Positions 46,596 to 54,760 of a stretch of 64,000 nucleotides of DNA are shown in pieces. How positions within the stretch are numbered: position 1 is the stretch's first letter; every line of letters starts with the position of its first letter. The position numbers were made by a program, and so were the translations under genes. The DNA is from Streptomyces rubiginosohelvolus. Its GTDB lineage: Bacteria > Actinomycetota > Actinomycetes > Streptomycetales > Streptomycetaceae. The notes beneath the pieces are model-generated. The model saw only the letters and a list, made by a program, of their open reading frames with translations. It was not told the DNA's origin and did not search any database. The stretch covers positions 310,001-374,000 of the forward strand of contig NZ_BMTW01000001.1 in assembly GCF_014649875.1 (NCBI RefSeq), given 5' to 3'.

Positions 46596-47291
46596 TCAGA
46601 CCAGCCGTCGCGCCGTCGCCCAGCGGGTCAGTTCATGCCGGTTGGAGAGCTGGAGCTTCCTGAGCACCGCCGAGACGTGCGACTCGACCGTCTTCACCGA
46701 GATGAACAGCTGCTTGGCGATCTCCTTGTAGGCATAGCCGCGGGCGATCAGCCGCAGGACCTCGCGCTCGCGCTGGGTGAGGCGGTCCAGGTCCTCGTCG
46801 ACCGGCGGGGCGTCCGTGGAGGCGAAGGCGTCGAGGACGAAGCCGGCCAGGCGGGGCGAGAAGACCGCGTCGCCCTCCTGGACCCGGAAGATCGAGTCGA
46901 CGAGGTCGGTGCCGGTGATCGTCTTGGTGACGTAGCCGCGGGCACCGCCCCGGATCACGCCGATGACGTCCTCCGCGGCGTCCGACACGGACAGCGCGAG
47001 GAAGCGGACCGGGTTCTCCACCGCGCCCATCAGGGGGGCGCAGCGGCGCAGCACCTCGACGCCGCCGCCGCCCGGGAGGTGGACGTCGAGGAGGACGACC
47101 TCGGGACGGGTCGCGGTGATGACGGTGACCGCCTGGTCGACGTCGGCGGCCTCGCCGACCACCTCGACGCCGGTCTCCTCGGTGCGGCCGATCTCGGCCT
47201 GCACCCCGGTGCGGAACATCCGGTGGTCGTCGACGAGCACGACCCGTACCCGTCGCTCCGGGCCCCCGGTGGCTTCGGTGTTCTCGGTCAT
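46596..47291 (-). CDS. NarL/LuxR-family response regulator
   Basis: 231 aa. The receiver domain (about 14-135) has the acidic pair DDH, the phospho-acceptor D69 in VVLLDVHLP, and a conserved Lys in GYVTKTITG. The LuxR-type HTH (about 160-225) contains LTQREREVLRLIARGYAYKEIAKQLFISVKTVESHVS in sequence. Its ATG overlaps the stop of the sensor kinase by 4 bp. Together with the kinase and the divergent PspC gene it forms a likely envelope-stress circuit of the LiaSR/VraSR kind. Confidence 0.96.
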   Translation of the reverse strand: MTENTEATGGPERRVRVVLVDDHRMFRTGVQAEIGRTEETGVEVVGEAADVDQAVTVITATRPEVVLLDVHLPGGGGVEVLRRCAPLMGAVENPVRFLALSVSDAAEDVIGVIRGGARGYVTKTITGTDLVDSIFRVQEGDAVFSPRLAGFVLDAFASTDAPPVDEDLDRLTQREREVLRLIARGYAYKEIAKQLFISVKTVESHVSAVLRKLQLSNRHELTRWATARRLV

Positions 47292-48574
47292 TCGCTCGCC
47301 CTCTCCATCTCCAGCTCGACCTCGGTGCCCCCGCCGGGCACCGAACGCAGCCGGGCACTCCCGCCGTTGCGCTGCATCCGGCCGATGATTGATTCTCGTA
47401 CGCCCATGCGGTCCCCGGGAACCTCGTCCAGGTCGAAACCCGGCCCCCGGTCCCGTACGGACACGAAGACCGTGCGGCCCTCGACCTCCGCGAAGACCTG
47501 GACCGCCCCGCCCTCGCCACCGTACTTGGCGGCGTTGACCATCGCCTCGCGCGCGGCCTGCATCTGCGCGGACAGCTTCTCGTCGAGGGGGCAGTCGCCG
47601 ACCACGACGACCTCCAGGGGCACGCCGTGCTTGTCCTCCACCTCGGCGGCGGCCCGTTTGACCGCCTCGGCCAGGGTCTCCGGTTCGTCGTCCTCGTCCT
47701 TGCCGGTGCCCTCGGGGTTGTAGAGCCAGTTGCGCAGCTCGCGTTCCTGGGCGCGGGCGAGGCGTCTGACCTCGCCCGCGTCGTCCGCGTTGCGCTGGAT
47801 CAGGGTGAGGGTGTGCAGCACGGAGTCGTGGACGTGGGCGGCGACCTCGGCCCGCTCCTGGGCGCGGATGCGCATCAGGCGCTCCTCGGAGAGGTCCTGG
47901 GTCAGCCGCACGAGGTAGGGGCCGGCGAGCAGGAAGATGCCGGTCAGCACGGCGATGACGGCGGTCAGCAGATTGCCGAGCTGGGCGGCGGAGCCACGGA
48001 CGACGAGGAAGACGGCGAGGCCCAGGCCGACCAGGGCGACCCCGGCGAGGCCGCGGGCCACGTGGAGCAGCCTGCGGTTGCGGCTGACCTCCATCCAGCG
48101 GGCCCGCCGGGCGTTGTCCGCCTGCCGCCAGACCAGGACGGAGCCGGCGCCGATGAGGAGGGTGGGCCAGATGTAGCGGCCGGTCTCACCGCCCATGTCG
48201 ACGTTGACGAAATACGCGACGGCCCCGATCGTCAGGGCGACCAGGGCGAAGACCTGGCCCTTGTCCGGCTTGCGGAGCCTGCGGCGGCCGTCCGCGACGG
48301 TCTCGAAGACGGAGCGGGAGGGCTCGACGCCGCCGACGCCGAGCGGGACGACGATCCAGAACACCGCGTAGAGCAGGGCGCCGAGGCCGTCGGTGACGAA
48401 CAGTCCGAGGAAGACGAGCCGCACCCAGGCGACCGGCAGTCCGAGGTGTCCGGCGAGCCCGCGCGCGACGCCGCCGAGCAGCCGGCCGTCGGCGCTGCGG
48501 TAGAGCTTGCGCAGCGGCGGCTCCTCCGGGTCGGCGGAGAGGGAGCTGGCGGCTCGGGCGGTGGCGGCGGGCAT
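47288..48574 (-). CDS. PspC-type sensor histidine kinase
   Basis: 428 aa. An N-terminal PspC domain (about 20-85, LYRSADGRLLGGVARGLAGHL) with a membrane helix is followed by five further hydrophobic helices to about 222. Then a HisKA_3 dimerisation domain has the phospho-acceptor H249 in AAHVHDSVLHTLTLIQ, and the HATPase domain has N-box AREAMVNAAKYGG and G-box DRGPGF. It lacks a large outer domain, so it probably senses the membrane itself. The ATG at 48574 is preferred over an upstream frame start because of GGGGT nearby and the homology start. Coupled to the response regulator. Confidence 0.95.
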   Translation of the reverse strand: MPAATARAASSLSADPEEPPLRKLYRSADGRLLGGVARGLAGHLGLPVAWVRLVFLGLFVTDGLGALLYAVFWIVVPLGVGGVEPSRSVFETVADGRRRLRKPDKGQVFALVALTIGAVAYFVNVDMGGETGRYIWPTLLIGAGSVLVWRQADNARRARWMEVSRNRRLLHVARGLAGVALVGLGLAVFLVVRGSAAQLGNLLTAVIAVLTGIFLLAGPYLVRLTQDLSEERLMRIRAQERAEVAAHVHDSVLHTLTLIQRNADDAGEVRRLARAQERELRNWLYNPEGTGKDEDDEPETLAEAVKRAAAEVEDKHGVPLEVVVVGDCPLDEKLSAQMQAAREAMVNAAKYGGEGGAVQVFAEVEGRTVFVSVRDRGPGFDLDEVPGDRMGVRESIIGRMQRNGGSARLRSVPGGGTEVELEMERASE

Positions 48575-48606
48575 ACCCCGATCGTCACACGCGCGGGCGC
48601 GGGGCG

Positions 48607-48640
48607 GCATCAGGGTCAGCCCCCGAACTGACCCTGATGC
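48607..48640. promoter_or_regulatory. Perfect 13-bp palindrome upstream of the PspC kinase operon
   Basis: GCATCAGGGTCAG (48607-48619) and its exact complement (48628-48640) flank an 8-base spacer. The element begins 33 bp before the kinase start within the divergent promoter region. A LuxR-type response regulator binding here to control both operons is a natural hypothesis. Confidence 0.55.
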
Positions 48641-48657
48641 TGTCCCCCGGGTGCGGT

Positions 48658-48744
48658 CTGGTGCCGGCCCCTCTCCCCGGCCACGCCTGGTGCCGGCGCC
48701 CCTTCCCGGCCACGCCTGGTGCCGGCATCTCTCCCCTGCCGCGC
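48658..48744. repeat. Three tandem 29-bp repeats between divergent PspC genes
   Basis: Units at 48658-48686, 48687-48715 and 48716-48744 each begin CTGGTGCCGGC and, in the first two, end CGGCCACGC. They are about 90% alike in pairs 1 and 2, with the third more diverged. They sit directly beside the 13-bp palindrome and upstream of the gene at 48832. Confidence 0.9.
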
Positions 48745-48831
48745 CCTTCAGGGGCGTACGCGGGCAATATCAGGGACCGTCCAGGGTCGGGGCGGGTCCC
48801 GGCGGGCGGTCCGGCCCGTCACCATGGAGGC

Positions 48832-50181
48832 ATGACCGCTCCCTCCAACACCGCTCCCGGCGTCGCGCCCCCCGAAGCGCCGAAGCCGACGCTGCGGCGC
48901 ACCCCACGGCAGAAGGTCATCGCCGGGGTGTGCGGCGGGCTCGGCCGGTACTGCGACGTGGACCCGGTGATCTTCCGGATCGTGGTCGGCGTGCTGTCGG
49001 TGACCGGGGGCATCGGGCTGATCTTCTACGGCTTCGCCTGGCTGCTGCTGCCCGCCGAGGGCGAGGACGAGAACGAGGCGCGCAAGCTGCTCTCGGGCCG
49101 GGTCGACGGGGCGTCCCTGGTGGCGCTGCTGCTGGCGCTGATCGGCTGCGGTCTCTTCCTGTCGATGCTGCACAACCGGGGCATGCTGTCGTTCGCCGCG
49201 CTGCTGACGGTGGCCGTCGTCGGCTTCGCCGTGTGGACGCAGTCCCGGCGGACGGCGGACCCGGAGGCGCCGGCGGCCCCGCCCGGCGCACCGGCCGCTC
49301 CTCCGGGACCCGCGCACACCGGCGGGCTCGGCACGCCGCCGCCGGAGGTGAAGGCCCCGCCGAAGCCGGGCAGCCCGTCGTGGTGGCGGGACCCGATCGT
49401 CAAGGACGGCACCACCGGGCCGGTCGGCTCCGGCTATCTGTGGGGACCGCCGGACACCGACGCGGAGGCGGCGCGGGCCGGGGCGAAGGCCCGGCGGCCC
49501 ACTCCGGACGCCCCGTTCCGGACACCGCAGCCCTCGCCCGAGCCGCGCGGACCGCGCTCGATCGGCGGCCCGGTCTTCCTGACGGCGCTGGTGGCGGGCG
49601 GTCTGGGCACCGGGCTGAGCTGGGAGCACCAGCCGCTGGGGACCGCCCTGCAGATCGGTCTGGTCGCGGCTCTCGCCGTCTTCGGGCTCGGCCTGCTGAT
49701 CGCGTCGCTGCTGGGGCGGACCGGCTTCGGCACGGTCTTCATGGCGATGGTCACGGCTGGCCTGCTGGCGGGCGCGGCGGTGCTGCCGAAGGACATCGAC
49801 ACCTCGTGGGCCCGCCAGGAGTGGCGGCCCGCGACGGTGACCGCCGTCCAGCCGCGCTACGAACTGAGCACGGGCGACGCCCGGCTGGACCTGTCCGGCC
49901 TGAAGGTCCCCCAGGGCGAGACCGTGCGCACGGAGGTCGACGTGGCGGCGGGGCGGGCGGCCGTGGTCGTCCCGGCGGACGTGACAGTGAAGGTGCGCGC
50001 CGAGGCGGGTCTCGGGGAGGTCCGTCTGGAGGAGGGGCAGCGGGTCCAGGTCCGGATCAACAACGGCGAGTCGACCGAGCGCACGCTGCCGCCTCCGAAG
50101 GGCACGAAGCCCGCCGGGACGGTCGAACTGGATGTGGAAGTCGGCATCGGACAGGTGGAGGTCACCCGTGCTGCGTCATGA
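48832..50181 (+). CDS. PspC-domain membrane protein with C-terminal adhesin-like domain
   Basis: 449 aa. The PspC domain (about 22-75) reads TPRQKVIAGVCGGLGRYCDVDP with the helix VVGVLSVTGGIGLIFYGFAW. Two more helices (LVALLLALIGCGLFLS and FAALLTVAVVGFAVW), a Pro-rich linker, and three further helices (210-315) follow. The C-terminal part (about 335-449) has a repetitive beta pattern ending TVELDVEVGIGQVEVTR, like the DUF2154/LiaF-type toast-rack fold. A LiaF-like partner of the divergent PspC kinase is therefore plausible. The ATG at 48832 is preceded closely by GGAGG, which is tighter than usual. Confidence 0.9.
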   Translation: MTAPSNTAPGVAPPEAPKPTLRRTPRQKVIAGVCGGLGRYCDVDPVIFRIVVGVLSVTGGIGLIFYGFAWLLLPAEGEDENEARKLLSGRVDGASLVALLLALIGCGLFLSMLHNRGMLSFAALLTVAVVGFAVWTQSRRTADPEAPAAPPGAPAAPPGPAHTGGLGTPPPEVKAPPKPGSPSWWRDPIVKDGTTGPVGSGYLWGPPDTDAEAARAGAKARRPTPDAPFRTPQPSPEPRGPRSIGGPVFLTALVAGGLGTGLSWEHQPLGTALQIGLVAALAVFGLGLLIASLLGRTGFGTVFMAMVTAGLLAGAAVLPKDIDTSWARQEWRPATVTAVQPRYELSTGDARLDLSGLKVPQGETVRTEVDVAAGRAAVVVPADVTVKVRAEAGLGEVRLEEGQRVQVRINNGESTERTLPPPKGTKPAGTVELDVEVGIGQVEVTRAAS

Positions 50182-50431
50182 ATTCCGGCCCGGCAGGGCC
50201 GTGGCCGGTCTGGTGATGCTGGGCCTGGCCGCCGGGTACGCGGCGGACGCGGCCGGGGCCTGGGAGGTCCCGTGGACGTTCTTCCTGCCGCTGTTCTTCG
50301 GCGGGCTGTGGCTGGCCGCGACGGTGACCTGGGCTGCCTACATGCTGCGGCGGCGGCGCGCGGCGAGGAAGGCGTCGGCGGAGAACAGCGGGGCGCCCGC
50401 GAGCACCAGCGGCAGCCACGCCATCAGGTAG
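50168..50431 (+). CDS. Small membrane protein overlapping the convergent DoxX gene
   Basis: 87 aa from a GTG at 50168 with GGAGG 6 bases upstream, overlapping the end of the PspC gene by 14 bp. It has two helices (AVAGLVMLGLAAGYAADAAGAW region and WTFFLPLFFGGLWLAATVTWAAYML) and a basic tail. Its last 31 codons run antisense to the end of the DoxX gene (50338-50431). The tail after the Arg cluster (RRRRAARKASAENSG) looks like unselected sequence, so an ancestral stop near 50370 may have been lost. Good RBS and translational coupling support it as real. Confidence 0.7.
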   Translation: MLRHEFRPGRAVAGLVMLGLAAGYAADAAGAWEVPWTFFLPLFFGGLWLAATVTWAAYMLRRRRAARKASAENSGAPASTSGSHAIR

Positions 50432-50850
50432 GGCAGGTCGTTGCCGTAGTAGTAGGGGGTGGCCTGCCAGCTCACGGTCAGCCAGAGGCTCAGCGAGATC
50501 AGCGCGCCGCCGAGCGCCGCGAGCCGGGCCCAGAGGCCGACGAGGGTGCCGAGGCCGACGAGGAGTTCGCCGATCGCGATGGCGTAACCGAAGCCCTCGG
50601 GGCTCTTCAGGGCCAGGTCGACGAGGGCGGGGATCGCGGAGGAGTCGCGCACGCCGCGCATCATCTCGCCGATGGACCCGTTGCCGGTCGCGGACAGGAA
50701 CGCGCTGTCGGTGAGTTTGTCGAGGCCCGCGTAGACGAAGGTGACGCCGAGGAAGATCCGCAGCGGCAGCAGGGCGTAGACGCCCGCCTGTTCCTTCAGT
50801 GTCCTGCGCTCGCCCAGTCCGTACGAACCCCGCTCGCCGTAACCGTTCAT
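50338..50850 (-). CDS. DoxX-family membrane protein
   Basis: 170 aa. Typical DoxX layout with four helices: LLPLRIFLGVTFVYAGLDKL at the N-terminus, IGELLVGLGTLVGLWARLAALGG, ALISLSLWLTVSWQ and LMAWLPLVLAGAPLF. The conserved GYAIAIGE segment carries the family's acidic residue. DoxX proteins belong to the thiosulfate/quinone-linked and oxidative-stress membrane proteins; in mycobacteria one joins a complex with SodA and SseA. No such partners are here. ATG at 50850 begins MNGYGERG. Its 3' end overlaps the opposing small ORF by 94 bp. Confidence 0.92.
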   Translation of the reverse strand: MNGYGERGSYGLGERRTLKEQAGVYALLPLRIFLGVTFVYAGLDKLTDSAFLSATGNGSIGEMMRGVRDSSAIPALVDLALKSPEGFGYAIAIGELLVGLGTLVGLWARLAALGGALISLSLWLTVSWQATPYYYGNDLPYLMAWLPLVLAGAPLFSADAFLAARRRRSM

Positions 50851-50954
50851 GACCGCTGCCCCACTTCCCGATGTCCCGTCACTTCGACCATACGTACGCC
50901 TTCGGCGCGCCGCTCACCAGGGTTGCGGGGCAGATCGGTGAAAGCGGGCGGCGG

Positions 50955-52223
50955 TCAGTCGGTGACGTCGATCGGGACCCGGTCGGTCTCCACCCCGGCG
51001 GCGGTGACGACCTGGACGTCCACGGTCCCCGGCTCGACCTCGACCGGGACGGGCACGGTGAGAACGGTGTCGGTGGGGTTGGCGAAGCCCCCGGCGACCG
51101 GGACCAGCGGGACGTGGACGTGGACGGTCCCTATCCGCACGACGAGCCGGGCCAGCCGGTCGGGGGTGCCCGCGCCGGGCGGTACGAAGCCCGCGCCCCG
51201 GATCTCGATGTCGTCGCCGGTCCGGATCGGGGCGTCCAGGTCTCCGGCCTCCCGGGCCCTGACGACGGACAGCACGACGGGCCGGCCGCCCTCCGCGTAC
51301 TTCCCGGCGAAGTAGGTCGCCGCCGAGACGGCCACCAGCAGCGCGAGCCCCCACGGCAGGTCGGGCAGCTGCTCGGGGCGGCGGGCGAGGCGGACCGCGG
51401 CGAACAGCACGGCGACGGCGCTGACCAGCACGTACTGCACATCGGTGAACGACCCGCGCCCGGAGTCGTCGGTGAGCAGGTCGGCGGCGCGCGGCCGGTC
51501 CGCGCGGAGCTTCTGGAGCCGCCGGCCCAGCACCCGTACGGTCACGACGCGGCGCACGACGACGGCGACCGCGCAGACCAGGGCCAGCACGGCCACGACC
51601 CCGGCGGAGCGCACGAGGTCGAGCCCCTCGATCAGCGCGTCCCGGTCGTCCGGGTCGGAGGCCCCGGCCAGTTGCAGCGCGAGGACGAGGACGGCGAAGA
51701 CGGCGAGCAGGACCCAGGAGGCGGCGACCGTCCGGGAGGTGGAGAGCCGGTTGTCCTCACCGATCAGCGGGGCGAGGAGGCCGCCCCGGGCACGGTGGAA
51801 GCGAGCAGCGACGGTGAGCAGCCCGGCGGTGACGAGGGCGGCGAGCAGGGCGGCGGTGCGGGCGGTGGACCAGCCGGCCCCGATCGCGGTGACGCAGACC
51901 CCGACGAGGAGCGCCCCGGCCGCACCCCAGACGGTGAACAGGGTGGACCGCCAGACCTGGTGCGGCCAGACGTCCCCGGCCTCCCGGGCCCGTTCGGCGA
52001 CGGCGCGGGCGGACCCGGTCAGCTCGTCGGAGACCCACTGCCGGGAGGCGGAGGGAGACTGGGCGACCCCGGCGGGCAGCCCGTTGCCCGCCGCGAGTTC
52101 GTCGCGTTTGGCGAGGAACGCGGCGACCGCGTTCCGGTGTCCGCGGCGCGCTCCGTGCGGGCAGTCGCCGCAGGTACAGCCGCCGCTGTGCGTGCCGCTC
52201 GTCCTGGTTTCGTCCAACGCCAC
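50955..52223 (-). CDS. Membrane protein with N-terminal Cys motif and C-terminal TIG-like domain
   Basis: 422 aa. The start GTG 52223 or TTG 52217 gives a Cys motif GGCTCGDCPHGARRGHR near residue 15-29, which could bind a metal. Hydrophobic helices lie at about 93-112, 120-140, 160-185, 205-230 and two around 265-310. The C-terminal 110 residues have the IPT/TIG pattern: DDIEIRGAGFVPPGAGTPDRLARLVVRIG followed by alternating beta strands. No catalytic residue is evident. It stands alone between DoxX and the aldolase gene. Function unknown. Confidence 0.85.
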   Translation of the reverse strand: MALDETRTSGTHSGGCTCGDCPHGARRGHRNAVAAFLAKRDELAAGNGLPAGVAQSPSASRQWVSDELTGSARAVAERAREAGDVWPHQVWRSTLFTVWGAAGALLVGVCVTAIGAGWSTARTAALLAALVTAGLLTVAARFHRARGGLLAPLIGEDNRLSTSRTVAASWVLLAVFAVLVLALQLAGASDPDDRDALIEGLDLVRSAGVVAVLALVCAVAVVVRRVVTVRVLGRRLQKLRADRPRAADLLTDDSGRGSFTDVQYVLVSAVAVLFAAVRLARRPEQLPDLPWGLALLVAVSAATYFAGKYAEGGRPVVLSVVRAREAGDLDAPIRTGDDIEIRGAGFVPPGAGTPDRLARLVVRIGTVHVHVPLVPVAGGFANPTDTVLTVPVPVEVEPGTVDVQVVTAAGVETDRVPIDVTD

Positions 52224-52336
52224 GGAGGATTACGCCCTTTCCCGCCCCGGTACAGCCAACTCACTTGCGATATCAGCGAATTGTGCCGTACCGAACGGCC
52301 GGGTCCCGCATCGGGGCGGGCCGGGGGCGGGTGTCG

Positions 52337-53125
52337 TCAGAACGTTCGACCGATCCGCTGCCACAGCGGCTGGTAGTTGATCCAGGCCACCAGGTCGCTG
52401 CCGAGGTGGTCGCGGGTGGTGAGGGCGTCCCGGTGCGAGATGAGCACGGGCTTCCCGGCGGCCCGCGCCAGCAGCTGCACCTGGCAGGCGCGTTCCAGCG
52501 TGAGGAACCACCAGGCCGCCGCGTCCACCGAGTCGCCCACGGTCAGCAGCCCGTGGTTGCGCAGGATCAACGCCTTGTGCGGCCCGAGGGCTGCGGCGAT
52601 CCGCCGGCCCTCGTCCTCGTCCACGACGACCCCGGAGTAGTGGTCGTACAGCGCGTGGTCCTCGTAGAAGGCGCAGGACTCCTGGGTGATCGGCTCGATC
52701 GGCTCCCCGAGCGCGGCGAGCGCCCGCCCGTGCGTGGAGTGGGTGTGCGCGACGGCCACGGTGTCGGGGCGGGCCCGGTGCACCGCCGCGTGCACGGCGA
52801 ACGCGGCCTGGTTGACGTGGAAGCGGCCCTGGACGACCTGGCCGTCGCCGTTGACGAGGATCAGGTCGCCGGGGGCGATGTCGGCGAAGGGCGCGCCGAA
52901 CGGGTTGACCCAGAAGCAGTCCGCCAGCTCGGGGTCGCGCACGGTGATGTGCCCGGAGACCCCGTCCTCGTACCCGAGCTGCCCGAACAGCCGCAGCGCG
53001 CCCGCCAGCCGTTCCCTGCGGTACGTGCGTTCCTCGGCCGGTGAGGCGTGCACGGGCGGCATCGCGAACTGGAGCTGCTCGACGGGGATCGGGGCGGGGT
53101 CGGACACGGCGATCTGCTCGGACAT
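52337..53125 (-). CDS. Class II aldolase/adducin-family protein
   Basis: 262 aa. The zinc site is AVAHTHSTHGRAL with the HxH pair, and a further histidine lies in LILRNHGLLTVG. The phosphate-binding part is SGHITVRDPE and the FWVNPFGAPFADIAPGDLI segment. Family members include fuculose-1-phosphate aldolase and adducin-like eukaryotic proteins. The N-terminal extension MSEQIAVSDPAPIPVEQLQF is typical of the actinobacterial and fungal adducin-like branch, whose substrate is unknown. ATG at 53125. Confidence 0.93.
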   Translation of the reverse strand: MSEQIAVSDPAPIPVEQLQFAMPPVHASPAEERTYRRERLAGALRLFGQLGYEDGVSGHITVRDPELADCFWVNPFGAPFADIAPGDLILVNGDGQVVQGRFHVNQAAFAVHAAVHRARPDTVAVAHTHSTHGRALAALGEPIEPITQESCAFYEDHALYDHYSGVVVDEDEGRRIAAALGPHKALILRNHGLLTVGDSVDAAAWWFLTLERACQVQLLARAAGKPVLISHRDALTTRDHLGSDLVAWINYQPLWQRIGRTF

Positions 53126-53205
53126 GGCGGCTCCTCACGTTCCCAGAGGCGTACAGGACCGGAAGTTACCGCCGGGTGGGGTCGGTGAGAAGGGGTGGGC
53201 CCGGG

Positions 53206-53976
53206 TCAGGTGCCGAGCACCAGATAGGCGAGGGTGAACGAGGAGCGGTAGCCGCCGTAGTAGCCGGTGCGGCGGGCGTCGATCTCGGCCGTCACCTCGG
53301 CGTGCAGCGGATGGTCCGGGTTGGCCAGGGCCCAGCGCTGCCCGCGGCCGATCGGGCCCTCGGACTCGAAGAGGTCCCATTCGCGCTCGTCGGCGACGGT
53401 GACCTGGAGGGCGCGCAGCCCGACGGACTCCGCCAGCCGGATCAGCTCCAGCAGCGAGCCGAAGTCCCCGGGCTCGGCGCCGATGCCCTCCAGCGCGGCG
53501 GGCGTGGGCTCCCGCTGCCAGATCCCCTCGCCGAACAGCACCCGTCCGCCGGGGCGTACGGCGGCGGCGAGGGCGGTGAGCGCGTTCACGGTCGACTCCC
53601 GGGCGGTGGCGCCGGGCCAGGCGTGCGAGGAGCCGATGGAGACGGCGAGGTCGTAGCCTGCCTCGGTCCACTCGGCGGCGGGCGTCGGGTGGAACCGCAC
53701 CCGGTCCGCGAGCCCCCGCTCCCCGGCGAGCTTCCGCCCGCGCGCCACGGCGTCCGGGTCGGTCTCGACGCCGTCCCCGGTGGCCCCGGGCGCGGACTCC
53801 ACGAGCCGCATGAGCAGTTCGCCCCAGCCGGAGCCGAGGTCCGCGATCCGCGCGCCGGGGGCGGGGTCGCAGGCCGCGATCAGCCGGGCCGCGTGTTCCT
53901 CGGAGAGCGGGGTGTTCCAGATGAGGCGGTCGTTCCCGGGGGCGGCGACGATGGCGCGGACTTCTTCGGCGGACAT
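53206..53976 (-). CDS. Class I SAM-dependent methyltransferase
   Basis: 256 aa from the ATG at 53976. Motif I is ARIADLGSGWGELLMRLV; the acidic residue after beta 2 is in GVETDPDAVA; motif II region is GYDLAVSIGSSHAW; then RPGGRVLFGEGIW. A C-terminal part has TVADEREWDLFESEG and a Tyr-rich end (TGYYGGYRSSFTLAYLVLGT). A GTG start at 53994 would overlap the terminator hairpin before the gene, so the later ATG is chosen. Substrate unknown. Confidence 0.88.
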   Translation of the reverse strand: MSAEEVRAIVAAPGNDRLIWNTPLSEEHAARLIAACDPAPGARIADLGSGWGELLMRLVESAPGATGDGVETDPDAVARGRKLAGERGLADRVRFHPTPAAEWTEAGYDLAVSIGSSHAWPGATARESTVNALTALAAAVRPGGRVLFGEGIWQREPTPAALEGIGAEPGDFGSLLELIRLAESVGLRALQVTVADEREWDLFESEGPIGRGQRWALANPDHPLHAEVTAEIDARRTGYYGGYRSSFTLAYLVLGT

Positions 53977-53986
53977 GGTGGAGGAG

Positions 53987-54016
53987 CCTGGCACGGGCGG
54001 GGAGGCCCGTGCCAGG
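53987..54016 (-). terminator. Terminator after the Uma2 gene
   Basis: Perfect 12-bp arms (53987-53998 and 54005-54016), 6-base loop, starting 4 bp past the Uma2 stop and ending 11 bp before the methyltransferase ATG. Confidence 0.8.
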
Positions 54017-54019
54017 GAA

Positions 54020-54631
54020 TTACCGGCGGCCCCGGCGGTGGATCTCGCTGAGGTCCACGTCGATCGGGAAGGGAACGGACAGGTTCATCTTCTGGTGGTG
54101 GATTCCGGTGGGCGTGTAGGTGTGGGTCGCCGGGTCGAGCTCGTAGACGTAGACGACGGGCAGATCGTCGTCGCCCTGCTCGACCCGCCAGAAGTGCTTG
54201 ACCCCGGCCTCGGCGTACTTGCGCGGTTTGACTCCTCGGTCCCGCTCCAGAGAATCGGGGGACACGACCTCAACGGCGAGGACGACGTCCTCCGGTGCGT
54301 ACCAGGTCTGGTCCGGCCCGGTGTCCGCCTCCGCGCGGTACACCAGCAGGTCGGGCTCCGGGCGGTTGCTGGTGTCCAGCCTGATGGTCATCTCCCGGTC
54401 GACGTCCAGATCCGCGGGGACGTGGGCGAGAAGGGCGGATTCCAGCAGCCACATGGCTCGTGTGTGGAACTTCCGCTGCGGACTCATGAAGACGAGACTC
54501 CCGTCGATCAGCTCGGTGTGGGGCGGGAGGCCCGGAATCCGGTCGAGGTCGTCCGCCGTCCAGCCGCCCTCCGGCGGGACCGGCCACCGGTTCGGCTCCT
54601 GCTCAAGCCTGTCCTCGGGTGCGGCGCTCAT
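54020..54631 (-). CDS. Uma2-family (PD-(D/E)xK nuclease fold) protein
   Basis: 203 aa. Family signature: TELIDGSLVFMSP, then RPEPDLLVYRAE with the active-site Asp, LAVEVVSPDSLERDR with the Glu, and the KPRKYAEAGVKHFWRVEQ segment. Uma2 proteins are abundant in actinobacteria and cyanobacteria; a nuclease fold is established by similarity but a cellular role is not. The ATG at 54631 has GGGAG 6 bases upstream. A longer frame start at 54691 lacks support. Confidence 0.9.
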   Translation of the reverse strand: MSAAPEDRLEQEPNRWPVPPEGGWTADDLDRIPGLPPHTELIDGSLVFMSPQRKFHTRAMWLLESALLAHVPADLDVDREMTIRLDTSNRPEPDLLVYRAEADTGPDQTWYAPEDVVLAVEVVSPDSLERDRGVKPRKYAEAGVKHFWRVEQGDDDLPVVYVYELDPATHTYTPTGIHHQKMNLSVPFPIDVDLSEIHRRGRR

Positions 54632-54690
54632 AGTTGCTCCCATACGCCGAAGTCTCGTCTCTTCACTCAGCGTACCCATCCGATACGACA

Positions 54691-54722
54691 ATGCCGCCGC
54701 CCAAACGAATGAGCGACGGCAT
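54691..54722 (-). terminator. Candidate guaA terminator
   Basis: ATGCCGCCGC and GCGACGGCAT pair over 10 bp with one mismatch (54691-54700 and 54713-54722), 38 bp past the guaA stop. Confidence 0.6.
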
Positions 54723-54760
54723 CGGCGTTGACCTGGGGGCTCAGCCGAGCCCGGGAGGGG

